From Prinia subflava (lineage: Eukaryota > Chordata > Aves > Passeriformes > Cisticolidae), in contig NC_086248.1 in the NCBI RefSeq assembly GCF_021018805.1, positions 25,800,922-25,864,921 on the forward strand: 64,000 nucleotides of DNA. Reading direction: 5' to 3'. Of this stretch, positions 14,098 to 25,700 are shown piece by piece. The notes beneath the pieces are model-generated. The model made no database searches and was not told where the DNA came from. It saw nothing but the letters and a program-made list of their open reading frames with translations. Position numbers and translations under genes: made by a program. How positions within the stretch are numbered: the first letter of the stretch is position 1; every line of letters begins with the position of its first letter.

Positions 14098-16750
14098 ATT
14101 ATTTTAATACAGCAATACAAGATAAAGTGCCATCATATAAATGTACATACAACAGACATTCAGTTGTTCATGGCTATTAAAATGAATTCATGTTCAAGAT
14201 CTTTCATAAGAGATCTTGAAATCAAGAGGACTCCTGTAATAGGAGAGATCCTTTTAATAGAACAGTAGCTGTTTAAGTGCTCTTTTTGCCAACATTTCAT
14301 TTTCTCCTTCAGCTCAAAGCTACACTAAAATCTGTGCTATCTCCAAACACCAGACAGTTGCTACTAGTCAGTTCCTGGGGTGATGCCACTAAATGTTCTT
14401 GCTGATTTACACAGCAGAATTTGGCTCCTTCTACATCTGCTCCCCACTGCTTCAGTGGCCTTAGGGAAACTGTTACTGGTGAAATCCATCACACATTACA
14501 AACCCACCATGGGGTAGGAGAAGACTGAGCAGTAACCTCTGCCAATTCTCCAACTCAGCCCTCAGCAATGAGAGTCCTGGCAGAATGAGAATCTTGATGC
14601 ACTGATACTCAATCTCAACTAACAAAGAGGGAATGTAGTCAGCAAAGAGCACAGCTCTTATTACTACTATTACTTCTAATAAGTCTACAATTTAAATATG
14701 TGTTCTAAAGCATTTTGATTTGTATTTCCCAGGAAAGGCATGTTCAGGAAAATTACACATAAATTCATACGCAGAGCCTGAACTAAAGTTTTGTTCAGAT
14801 ACTCAGCACTACATGAGGTCTTCCTTGGTGCCAGTTCCAATCCAAAGGTACTGCCTGCCAAAAGCACCAGTTTTATGTCTTCTCTGTGACTCTACCTTTA
14901 AGGCTATGACCTACTTCTAAAACTGCAATAAAATCTGAATCATGTCACGACTGTAATTCTACAGTCACAAGAAGGACGCTGCGAAGGCCAAGGGCAAGGA
15001 TTGATGCTTTACCTCCCTGAGCTCTCTGGGGCAAGGCATGCACACAGAGGGCTGTTCTGTAGCCTTGGAGACTTCTATCCTGTATAATATCTTCTGTACA
15101 TTCTCCTACTTCTTCTCTACCATTTGCTATTTACGAGCAACAGCACCACCAAAAAAGAGAGACAGTCATCATCAGAGTTTAGAATGGAAACTGCAAAACA
15201 ACTCGATCAACGGGTTCCTAGTCCAGTATACTATTACAAATCAAGAAAATTACTATTCTCTGCTGTAACAAAGTGCATATGCACATGTAAAAACGCACAG
15301 AGATAATAACTGTGGAAATTAACCTGGTTTTTAAACATGCTGCTTTAAATAAGGCACCTAGTGATATACAAATACTGGAAAAACTATGTATCAGAGCTGA
15401 TTTTCACACAGAAAAGGAGTTACTGGAAATAATTTCATAAACTGTTTGAAGGCATTAATTTCATTTTTTAATCTGAAGAAGCATTTTCCTTTTTTATGCA
15501 AGATGACACTAGATGATAAAGACTTGTCACAAAAGGCACTTAATCTGATGTAAACTGGTCAGTTTTATGGAATTTGCACAGAACCCAAGCCCAAGAAATC
15601 TTTCAATATTTGTTGAATTGAAAACTAACAGAAGTTAAATTTTAGTGAAATACTGCCCTGTTGCCAAGTCAAAACCAAGTCAGGAAACATTCAACAATTT
15701 AACAGTATGGCCAGTTTGGCTCAAGTGCCTGCCAATATTCTGTAGCACTTACTCGTATAAGAGACTAATTCTGGCTGAAGAGGCAATTCTTACTGTTGGG
15801 GCTTAAATAAGTCTTTTAAATCATTCCAGAGTTCATTGGCATGACGTCATGCTCAAACATGCTCATATCCCAAGCTCCTTTACCCCAAGAGAACTGGACA
15901 GTTGGTAGTAAAAATAAGGAGAAAAAATGAATCTTTTAGAAATCTTTTAGAAAGAACATCAGATTCCTCTTTGCTATGGGTTCAGCAGCTTTTTCCTCAT
16001 TACGTCAAGAACCACCCAGGCAAAATTCATGTGTCTGTTTTCAAGCCACATTTGTTTGACATGTTCACAAAGCGATTAACATAGAGTCTGAAGTACTGCA
16101 TAACTGATATTAATTTCTGTTAATAAATATTAAAAGTAATAAATATTAAAAATAAATATTAAAAATAATAAATATTAAATGCTGGCATAGTATGCATTAA
16201 AAACACATTTTTCAGATTTTGATTAATGATTGTCAATTATTGTGCCTATTAGGAACTTAGAATTTCTTAATATCTAAAAAAACTCACCACCCTTTCTTCT
16301 GACCAACTTATATACTAATCTTAATATGTGGCTAATGGATCTCATGTTCCACAACTCAAAGCTTGGTTAAAAAAATAAAACACAACTTCCAGAACACCCA
16401 ACAAGAAGTTATGGAATCTAACAACTCCATAAAGAACACTTTTTCAAACACTATACATTAGATATTTACTGCTTGATAGACATGCTTTTATGTATAACTA
16501 ATTTAGCACAAAAAAGAGCTGTTAGTTTATCTTCAGCCATACAGATGTCACGATTTTGACAGAAAAATATACATGTGCACTGTTATTAATTGAAAGCAAT
16601 CAATGGAAGGAAAGAATATAGCTGGGCAGGTCTTCATTTCAATGATTTTTTAAACAAAGATTTGGGTTTTCCAAACTGTTTTAAGGTTTTTTCCCAAATA
16701 CAGTAAAAAATAGTTGTCTGTGCCAATAAGGCAATATGATTGATGGATAG
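14098..16750. other. Intron, nothing recognised apart from an AT repeat
   Basis: No repeat family or gene was recognised. The frame at 15902-16084 is unsupported. Confidence 0.5.
16115..16182. repeat. AT-rich tandem repeat
   Basis: The word aataaatattaaa recurs about four times with small spacing changes. Confidence 0.8.
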
Positions 16751-17302
16751 TCACTCATACATAGCCCTAGAAACAACCACCACCTGTGCAAAACCCCTCA
16801 CAGTAGTAACTGGAACAATCTCTGAACAAAAATATTTTAAGAAAACCTTCTCAAATTCATCTGCTGATTGCCATGAATAATTCTACTCAGATTACTTAAT
16901 GATTGTATAGAATGTCTCAGTATCTATAAAGAGTACGTGTAACATATTTACCTGCCATTTGAGACCCTCCTATGACCAACCAGGTAGGTGTGTGCTGAGT
17001 ATCTCGCAGTTCAGCTGAAAAAAACAATTCTCTAGATTTCATTAAAGAAAACATATTGATAAGTGGATGATTGCTAAAAGCATATACTGTGGCTAATTAT
17101 GAGTGGAATATATAGCAATTTTTTCCTAGCGGTGCTTTGTTTACTTTCACTTGTTAATAACTGTGAATTTCACAAAAGTTACCTTTACAAAAACAATCAT
17201 AGAGGCTAGTAAGCAAGTTGTAGTCATCAGGATTATGCACTCGTTCTTCTGAAAATGCCCCATATGTTTTAAAAACACCCATAAATTTCTTTTTCTAGGA
17301 AT
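16751..17302 (-). CDS. Candidate three-exon 3' end of an unidentified nested gene
   Basis: Three short open segments on the minus strand have strong splice signals. The first is 17294-17183 (or from 17302), acceptor after a T-rich tract, donor AAAG/gtaact, reading ..KTYGAFSEERVHNPDDYN... The second is 17014-16952, acceptor gtttttttcag, donor GCAG/gtaaat, reading ELRDTQHTPTWLVIGG. The third is 16821-16751, acceptor tttttgttcag, ending ..VVVVSRAMYE and TGA. The phases join (1 to 1 to 1), and introns are only about 130-170 bp. If the first exon instead starts at the stronger acceptor (17302), its natural frame is broken by a run of five T, as in a pseudogene. No family was recognised and no poly(A) signal was seen close by, so chance assembly is possible. 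Confidence 0.27.
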
Positions 17303-18394
17303 CTGAAACAAGCAAAATGGAAAAGAGTGTGTAGTAATGAAAATAAAAAAAAGCCACTCTCAACTGGGCTGTTGAATTGAACTTAAAAGGTCTAATTCTG
17401 ACAGGAAATACCCTTTGCTAAGCTGTTATTATGGTGATGCTCAAAGTGCTGATTGCATGCCTCTGCTTTAGTAGTATCACTTTACACTCACTGTGTGTAT
17501 GAGCATCATGGCTAAGAGGAAAACCTATTTGCATCAGCTGGAAAACAAATTACTGATACAGAAAGTCACTACTAAGTATAGCAGGAGTATTTTTATGTTG
17601 TTGAACTTCTACACAGAAACCAACACAACCCAGTGCAAAGTCTCAGCTACATTGTGAATTAGTAGTTAACAAAGCTATGTTAAAAACTTCACAGTATCTG
17701 AGAATTTACTCTGAAAATCATTTTTGAACACACAATACAAAAATATATAATGTCCATCTCAAACTTGCCAATTCAATGCTATTTATTCTATTCTAAAACT
17801 GCCTTAATATTAGGTAGAATCATAGATTTCTCTGGGGTAAGGTAGAGGCAGAAGAGCAGACACTATGTTGCATCGTTATTCTATCCAAGTAACATGAAAA
17901 TCAGTTTTAATAGAAGGTCTTCCAAAGAAAGCCTAATTATGAACGTGTAGGGATCACCTTTACTATTTCTTTACAAGCAATCTACTTTCCATACCTTTCC
18001 CTTCATCAGCTGCACAGGGTTACCTATAGAGCTAGCAGCAGGTAGCAAAAAATTGACAAGATGAAGAATGCATTTGCTAACAGGGAATTTACATACCCAT
18101 AGCTCATACATCATCACAGCTTACCCAGGCTTTAATGACTCCTCTGAACTGACAACATGAGGATGCTCACACTCTGTGGGACTAATCAGAAGCAGCAAAA
18201 TGCTTCAGTGACCACAATTCAACTGAAAATTGCCTAAGTGGTTATCTTGCCTTAAAGACAAATGGTGGGTTTAGCTCAGTTTCTCTCAATTGTAACACCC
18301 ACTGAAACAAAGCCTATTAAGAAGGCATTGAAGGTATGAGGAATTAAAATTAAAAAGAAAAATAATATTTGTGGAAAATAGTTCTAAAGTTTAT

Positions 18395-18475
18395 ACAGAG
18401 GGACTAAATATTACACAGAACTAAATATTATGTAGAATATTTAATAAATATTTAATATTTAAACTAAACATTACA
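18395..18475. repeat. AT-rich direct and inverted repeats
   Basis: Actaaatatta occurs twice, and tatttaataaatatttaata forms overlapping palindromes. Confidence 0.6.
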
Positions 18476-19035
18476 TAGTCCTGCTGCAATTATCCTCCTG
18501 TAATAACAGGAGATCATTGCACAAGATGGAAATTTCTGTGATATGACATAATGTGACAGACTGCTCATCAACAATTCTTTCTAGGCTCAAAATGGAATGA
18601 GGACAGTTCATTCTTGCTGTATCAGTTGAACATATCAAGTGCTGAAAATTATATATTTATTTCTCCAAAATAAAAGTATGTCTCATTTGCTATAATCAAA
18701 AAGAGAATAAAAACTATGTCTAGCTATATGAGATTCCTAAAAATACATTAAGAAAGAAGATATTATTTTCAAGGTTAGTAACAGTGCATCAGTCTGCTGG
18801 GGAGAAAATTATTTTACCATGGCTTAAAAGGCAGGACACACAAGCTGTGAGACCAAGAGTCATGAGACTATCCAGAGGATAGGAAATTCCTGCTACTCCT
18901 TTTATCCACTAAGTATAATATTTCTTTAGCCACACTGTCATTTTCTTTTTGATCCACCCTACTTAGAAAGGCAGCAACTTCTAAGTCACCAAATCTTTAA
19001 GGGGTACTGAAATGGACAGGCAATTTTTGGCTGAC

Positions 19036-19104
19036 CTCAGTGTCAGAGGGTATAGACTCAACCCATTCAGATGCTTCTTGAACAGCCATCAGCACAAATT
19101 GCAG
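19036..19104 (-). CDS. Possible further upstream exon of the candidate nested gene
   Basis: A 69-nt open segment (23 codons, ..MAVQEASEWVESIPSDTE) lies between acceptor caattgcag and a weak donor GAG/gtcagc. It ends on a codon boundary, fitting the 17294 start of the next candidate exon. Another possible exon at about 18125-18173 (donor CTGG/gtaagc, ..HPHVVSSEESLKPG) would fit the 17302 start instead. Weak evidence taken alone. Confidence 0.15.
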
Positions 19105-22083
19105 CTGCAATTGAGAAGTGACATATGGCCTTTTATTATTTCCACAAATATGCAGCTACTGCAACAATAAATCTTTAAAAGACATTGCTAATTCTGTATG
19201 AGGTCTTGGACGTATTGATGTTTATAAATCTGCAAGATTTGATTGAAAGAAATACACCAGTGCTCTAATCTCCAACCCACAAATTACTTTCCATTGAAGC
19301 AATGTAGTGATTTCTTTTTCCAGAACTATAAAAACTTATGAATAATAAATTACATAAAAATCTTGGACAGAAATATTAACACGTTTTTTGCCTTCTTTCT
19401 TATACATAAAGAAACAATATCAAATGTTGTTCCTATTACCTGGGAGAGTAATATTTATCTGCCAAAGAATACTTGTTTAATCATTATGGACTTAAAAAGG
19501 TAAAGAAACTAAGGAGAAAAAGATGTGGAAAATCCAGGCTGATTAAAAAATGGAGAAGTGGACAGAGTAAACAGCTCAACATCACATTCCCCAAACTCTA
19601 CTCACTTTCATGTGTGAAGCTACCTTTTGTTAATACCAAATAGATTCAGTTTTTATCTATATTTCCCTAAACAAACTGGTCTAGTGATGTTGCAAAAACA
19701 TAGTTCCTAAGTCATCTACTACAGTTTGAGGGCTATCTTGCAGTGACCACATGGATATCTGGTACTTTCCTCCTGTGAATGTGTAACTCATTTGGACAAC
19801 AAATGTTGAGATGCCAGAAAAAAAAAAAAACCCTGACCCCAGAATGAAGAGATGCTAGTATATCATTCTGCAACAGGAAAGCATTTTTGTAACAAGTTAA
19901 AATCTGAAGTGCATAAGGGAGAATGATATACAGAAAACATATAGTCATTGCATGTACTGTACTATATAAGATAAATTTAAATATACTAGTTAATAAAGAA
20001 ATTATAAAATGCCTATTGTGATCTGCACCAGCATAACACAGACTATGCAGCATTTTGGTTCCTTTGATTTGCTATCTACTTAACAATAAAGCAACAGTCA
20101 TTCCCACCAAAAAAAAAAAAATTGGAACTTATAGAGAAAATCAGGGAAGTCAATACCTTGTTGTATATTTATGAAACAGATTTAACAACTGCACTTTTAT
20201 TGTAAGTATATGCTGTTTGCAGTTCATAACGCTTTTCATAGTTGTCTTTTGAAAAAACAATTTCCACTAATAATCCTGAAGAAACATACTCAATTACATT
20301 AATTATTTGCATGGTTAGGTGCATGTAAGGTTTTTTCCCATCGCATTTATTTAATGTCCTGTGCTTTAAGTGAACAAATGTCAGTTACACATGTACTAAT
20401 GACACAGATCCTCTTCTAATGACTCTATGAAGTCAGTAGTGTTTTAAGCAGCCTGTTAGCACTAACATACTTAGTGGAGACAATCAATTATAGCCTACAA
20501 GAAACATGCAAATATTGGAGCAAGTCACCCTCAGGATACCCACATGCTTGGCTGGAAGAATTACTGTGTCTTCATGTGCTGTCAGACACAGCAGGAACAA
20601 GTCAAGAAAAGAGTAGGGTCTCTCAGGGAGAAAAAAGCCATTTTTGGACACGTAAGAATTCAACCCCAAGGTGAGCTGTACAGCCTAATGGTCATGGCTT
20701 TTGTCTGCAGGACCTAAGGCAGCACTACCCTATGCACAGTTTGGGTAGAAACATTCAAAATAGCAACTGCACAAGGGTTACATTTACCAAGTGATTTTAG
20801 TATCCTTTTAAAATTAAATTTTGAGGGCAATTATGTCAAAACAACATGCTAACAAGCAAAACTTCCATTTCTGATTTGTGCCATTTACATTGCATATGAG
20901 TAGGAGGCAGGTTTTTTAATAATTCAGTGGTGACAAGCCTCCATGTGAAGAGAAGGATGGTGGATGTCAGGAACTAACAGGAAGGAAAGAACCCAAGCAT
21001 CTCTGAGGGGTCTGAGATTGGGAAACCTGTGATAGACAGAGTCTGGAGGTCACTAAAGTGTTGCATTGACAGTGCTCTTGAGAATGACAAATAGAGTTCC
21101 TTAACAGAGGATGCATAAAATACTACAGTGAACAACACTGGAGCAGAGTCAGAAGACAAGACAGATGTTGTAAGACTATCAGTATATGCATAAATGCAGC
21201 TATATCCATGGACTACTGAATTCTTTACACTGTAATCTAGCACATGTAGCTAAATTTCCCAAAACCAGGCACAGATGCTGCAATATTAGCCCCTATGTAT
21301 AAGAATCTCTGAAATATCAATTTCTTCTTCTAGTTACAATACGTTATTAAGGCCTTAAAAAAAAAAAAAAAAAAAGTAAACTCTTTTTTTTTTTATTTCC
21401 ATAAAGATAAAAGTGTACCTGAAAAGAATGAAGGTGTCCATACGTAGTCCATGCATAGAAATGCTACAAATATTTAGTCAGGATAGAATACCACATATAG
21501 TAGTATACAATAGAGTACTATACATGGAATACTACAATACTACAAGAATCCATATCATCTGCTGTTAGGAAAACATAAAAGAAGGGCAAGGTATCATAAA
21601 GAGACAAACAGGTCTATCTGAAATAGATGGGAGGACAAGAGTGTGTGAAGGATAACTAAAGGATGGACAAAACAAACACATAATCAATCAGGTGTCTGCT
21701 ATATAATGAACACAGAAAGTAAAAGAGCAACACCTGTTAGGCAGTCTGGTGTCTATAAAGTCTACAACTAGCAAGAAGCCAAGAGAAAAACTGTGCCCTT
21801 GAAATTACTGGGACTGCATCTGGTGATGACCTGGCACTTCACATGCAAGCAGTTGTGCATTTCATACTTGCAATTTGCTATGGATAGGTATAGGCAGATG
21901 TCTAGTAATATTTTTAAATATACATGAAAAAGCAGGGAATTAACTTCCTTTAAACTGGAAGAAACCTGTGTGTAGATCACTTCACACACCTAAAAACCCA
22001 TCAGACACTCACCTATAGTGTCCTAACAGCTTGGAAAACCAACCATCCATGGTAGCTACTTTCCAGCAAGAGCATCAGCAAAC
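19105..22083. other. Intron, nothing recognised
   Basis: AT-rich. A locally repetitive stretch with tagtatacaatagagtacta lies near 21500-21530. No earlier exon of the candidate minus-strand gene could be traced here. Confidence 0.5.
21357..21377. repeat. Poly(A) run
   Basis: About 19 consecutive A, followed 10 bp later by a T run, so a weak hairpin is possible. Confidence 0.85.
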
Positions 22084-22088
22084 AGGCT

Positions 22089-22707
22089 TGTACTGGTTTG
22101 AAAGCAAAACCAGTGAGACTCAAGTCAGAAATACAATTTAATAAAGAAAAAGAAGAAACAAGCAACAAAAAAGGGTAAAAATAAAACAAAATAAATGCAA
22201 TAGTACAAAGGACCACTGACAGAGTCAGAATGCAAACCTGACACCCTTGTTGGTCAGGGTGTTGGAAGCAGCCCAAAGTCTTCCTGGAGTGACAGATGTG
22301 GTTCCATTGAAGTAGAGATGATCCTGAAGAAAGGGTCCAGTCATCCTCTGGGAATCCAGTGGAAACAGGCTCCCTTGGTGTTTGGGATTGCTGGTTTTAT
22401 CCCAGTGGAAAGGCTTTGGCTCCTCCCACTGGGAGGAGTATCTCACAATGGAATGAGGTGATGTTATCAGAAATGTGAGAGGCCTTCAATGGCCCATTCA
22501 CAGGAGATGTCCCTCGGAGGAGGATGGGTGGAGGAAGAGATAAGAAGGCACTGCCTTATCTGGTGTTATCAGGTGTCCCATTAACAAAAGGCATCCACCC
22601 TCTTTCTACCCCTAGAGTTACAAGAGATAAAGAACAATATCTCCCAACCAACTTCAACAGATGAAAATAGAATACACATTTTTGGTTACATTTTTCAACC
22701 CAAGACA
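22089..22707 (-). mobile_element. Solo LTR with 5-bp target duplication
   Basis: A 619-bp element, TG..CA on both strands, flanked by AGGCT at 22084-22088 and again at 22708-22712. Read on the minus strand it begins TGTCTTGGGTTG and ends ctttcaaaccagtaca. An ATTAAA poly(A)-type signal lies at 22137-22142 (complement). The 5-bp duplication suits ERVL- or related ERV types. No gag, pol or env. Same orientation as KHDRBS2. Confidence 0.85.
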
Positions 22708-22712
22708 AGGCT

Positions 22713-25700
22713 TTAGAACTGCACAAAGGGATGCTAAGCAAGAGCACAGAAAGGTCTGAAAAGGGAGAGAGAGACCTACAGTAGTTAATTATCAGCTCCT
22801 TTATTGCTGAGGGGACAATTGCTGCTTTGCTTTGTGTGTCCTGTAACTCAGGACAGTTGATGAAAATGTAATTCATTATGTATTACTCATCGTGTATTAT
22901 TTATAATATCAGCTCTCACTGAATTCTAGTTTATGGCCTCAAAAATTGATCTCATAGTTTATGTCTTACTGAGCAAATAACTGGCATTAGGAGTGGCCAG
23001 TGGCAGGTAAAGATGCTGTGCTATCCCTACAGAGACGCAGAGCTGTGACCTGCCTGCTCCTGAGTGCTACAAGGCAGTCACCTGTGCCTCTTCCCCCTGC
23101 CAAAATCCATTCAGCTCTGCTGCTTGCACATGGAGGCAATGATGGGCTTGAGGGAGAAAAGGAGTGATTTTCAATTTCCAGTTCTAGATTTCCCTAACCA
23201 TATGAAAATAAGTGGCGAGTTTTCACAGTCACACAGAATTAAGAAGGACGTGCAGATCATTGAGTCTCAACACACATTTGTACTATACAGTAGCTCACAA
23301 AGTCTCTTTCTCCTACACACAAAAAGGCACAAAACAGTCAACAATGACCTATGACAGACTTATGTTCTAGAACAAAAGGTTAAGAGCCAGAAACCATAGT
23401 ATGCACAAGAGGCAGAAGAAAACAGCAGCTCTCAGAAAAATACAACCATTAGAAAAGTCTTCCAAAATATTTTAAAATTATTATGGAAATGATTCTGCCA
23501 GCCATGCTATATGTCATTTTAACTCTCCATTTTGTACTAAATCTGTTTTCAGCTCTAATAGCTGAAGTCTGTCACACTGTCATACATACTGATAACTCCT
23601 ATCTTACAGTGTATATTGATATCAACCTGGAGTTGGCAAGACTACTTCTACAGCACACAGGGCTTGTATACTGTCATTTGAAAATAATGAAAAGGAAAAA
23701 TAGCAAATATCCTTTGTTACTGGCACACCTTGATATCCATTAAGCCATTTTTATGGAATGTGATTTTCAAGAATATCCGGTTACACACCTAAGAAATAAA
23801 GAGACACTGACATACTTCAGGACTTTTAAGACAGGAGAAATATGGAGTAGCAGTAAAGCATTACTAAGAGGATACCTCAACAAGCAATGGGAAGCTTTAA
23901 AAAAGAATCTAAGATCTTTAAGACTTAAGGATGCACTGGTTTGTTAAACACTTAGAGATTCCTGTTTCAGTGTTCTCTGTTACTTCAGACATCATCAAAG
24001 GAGTCTAGTCTGTGATCCTCTGACTTGAAGTAGACTGTTCAGCCTAGTGAGATGAAAATTCTAATTTTTCAGTATTTGTTATAATATTATTTCTAATACT
24101 TACCAAAAAGCTTTGTCTCTTCATCTAATTAATTGAATGTCAAAGGAAAATGATGGAAGAGGTGTGAAAAGGGGAGAAGAAAACTGCCTTACACTATGTC
24201 CTAGGGTGATAAACTAGAAGGTAATTTATGCAGTCAGCTCATCATTATGAGTAAATATTTGAATCTTTCTTTTCCTTGAAGACACTAATGACATAGCTAA
24301 AACATTCAGAAATCCCCAAGAGCTATGTATAATATGTACAAAATTAGGTTGGACAGAGTGTACAAACTGGACGTACTAAACAATTATTACAAATTAACTG
24401 AAATAATCAAATCACTTTGCTTGCATATCAGAATAGATGTCCAGTAGTCATGAATTCTGCTTGCTTCAAGGGGAATACGAACCAGGTGGTATTTGAAAGT
24501 CTACCCAGAAGTAAAGATTCATTTCCCACAAAATTATCTGGTATAGATCAAAAATGAGTATTTCAATAAATGTCCATAGTCTTGTGCTCCCAGCTAAGTG
24601 ACAACAGATCCCTCTCCGTGTACTCTGATTATACATGTCAACATGCTGTGTCAACTCCGGGGAATAAATACTGTGATATGGAATTGTTGTACATTTATAC
24701 TATTAAAGATTATTTGAAAATACTATTTCTATATCTGCGCTATAGAGTCCTTGCATACTTTCTCTAGATTGCATGAGCACATCTGATGTTGGATATCATC
24801 TATGTATAGTCAGCTTAAGTTGTTTTCAGGCCATGGAATTAAGTATTATTCACATACACATTCCTATATGAATACTGCTCAATTATAGATAAAGAAATTG
24901 CATTCCCTACACACACTCACCATCATTTGTAATGTAGTAACATAAAAGTTAGAGACCAACATACAAGCTTCTGCAGAAGTCAACAGTATGTTTTACTTTC
25001 TTATTTGTTTTGTATAATTACTATGCATTTCCTCAAAACATTAACAAGAGACATCTTACTCTCCAACAAGAATGATAAATACAATGTATGTGACTCTATC
25101 ACCTCATGATTAATAGGGTCTTTTTTATTCATGAAGTCAGATGTCAGACTCAGTAGAAAAATGTGTATCATCTAATATGTATTTATTCCAAAGCCTACTA
25201 AATTGCTTTCCACTGCTACAGATGGATACAATAACAACCACTTTTCACTGTTTTTTGAATTAACACAAGATGTATGTCAAATGATGACCTTAAACTTCCT
25301 GAGCTGAAAATTTCATTTAAAACTTGACAAATACACTGGATGCCAGAATAACACAGTAATAACAATTTACATGAAATCTACTACCTTTTCTAACCACACT
25401 CCTCAAAAAAAAAGCTTAAGGCTTCAAAATAGCCATTGGCCTTCTGCTGCCTGGAAAGAAAAACTGTACAAATCTTCTTTGTTTTCTCATTATCTTTTAA
25501 TTTTTTCAATGTTCTTTTCATTTAAGACCAGTATACTATTTTCCTTTATGACTTACTGCAAAATTAGTTGATAATAATTATTGGAAGTACTGTTATTGCT
25601 ATTCTTCTGTAAATTTCAGAGAATACTCCCCCCGTCACCCAGGAAAAAATTAGGATGTGCCCATGAACAGTTCCCCACCAAAACAGAGTACCTCATTTTC

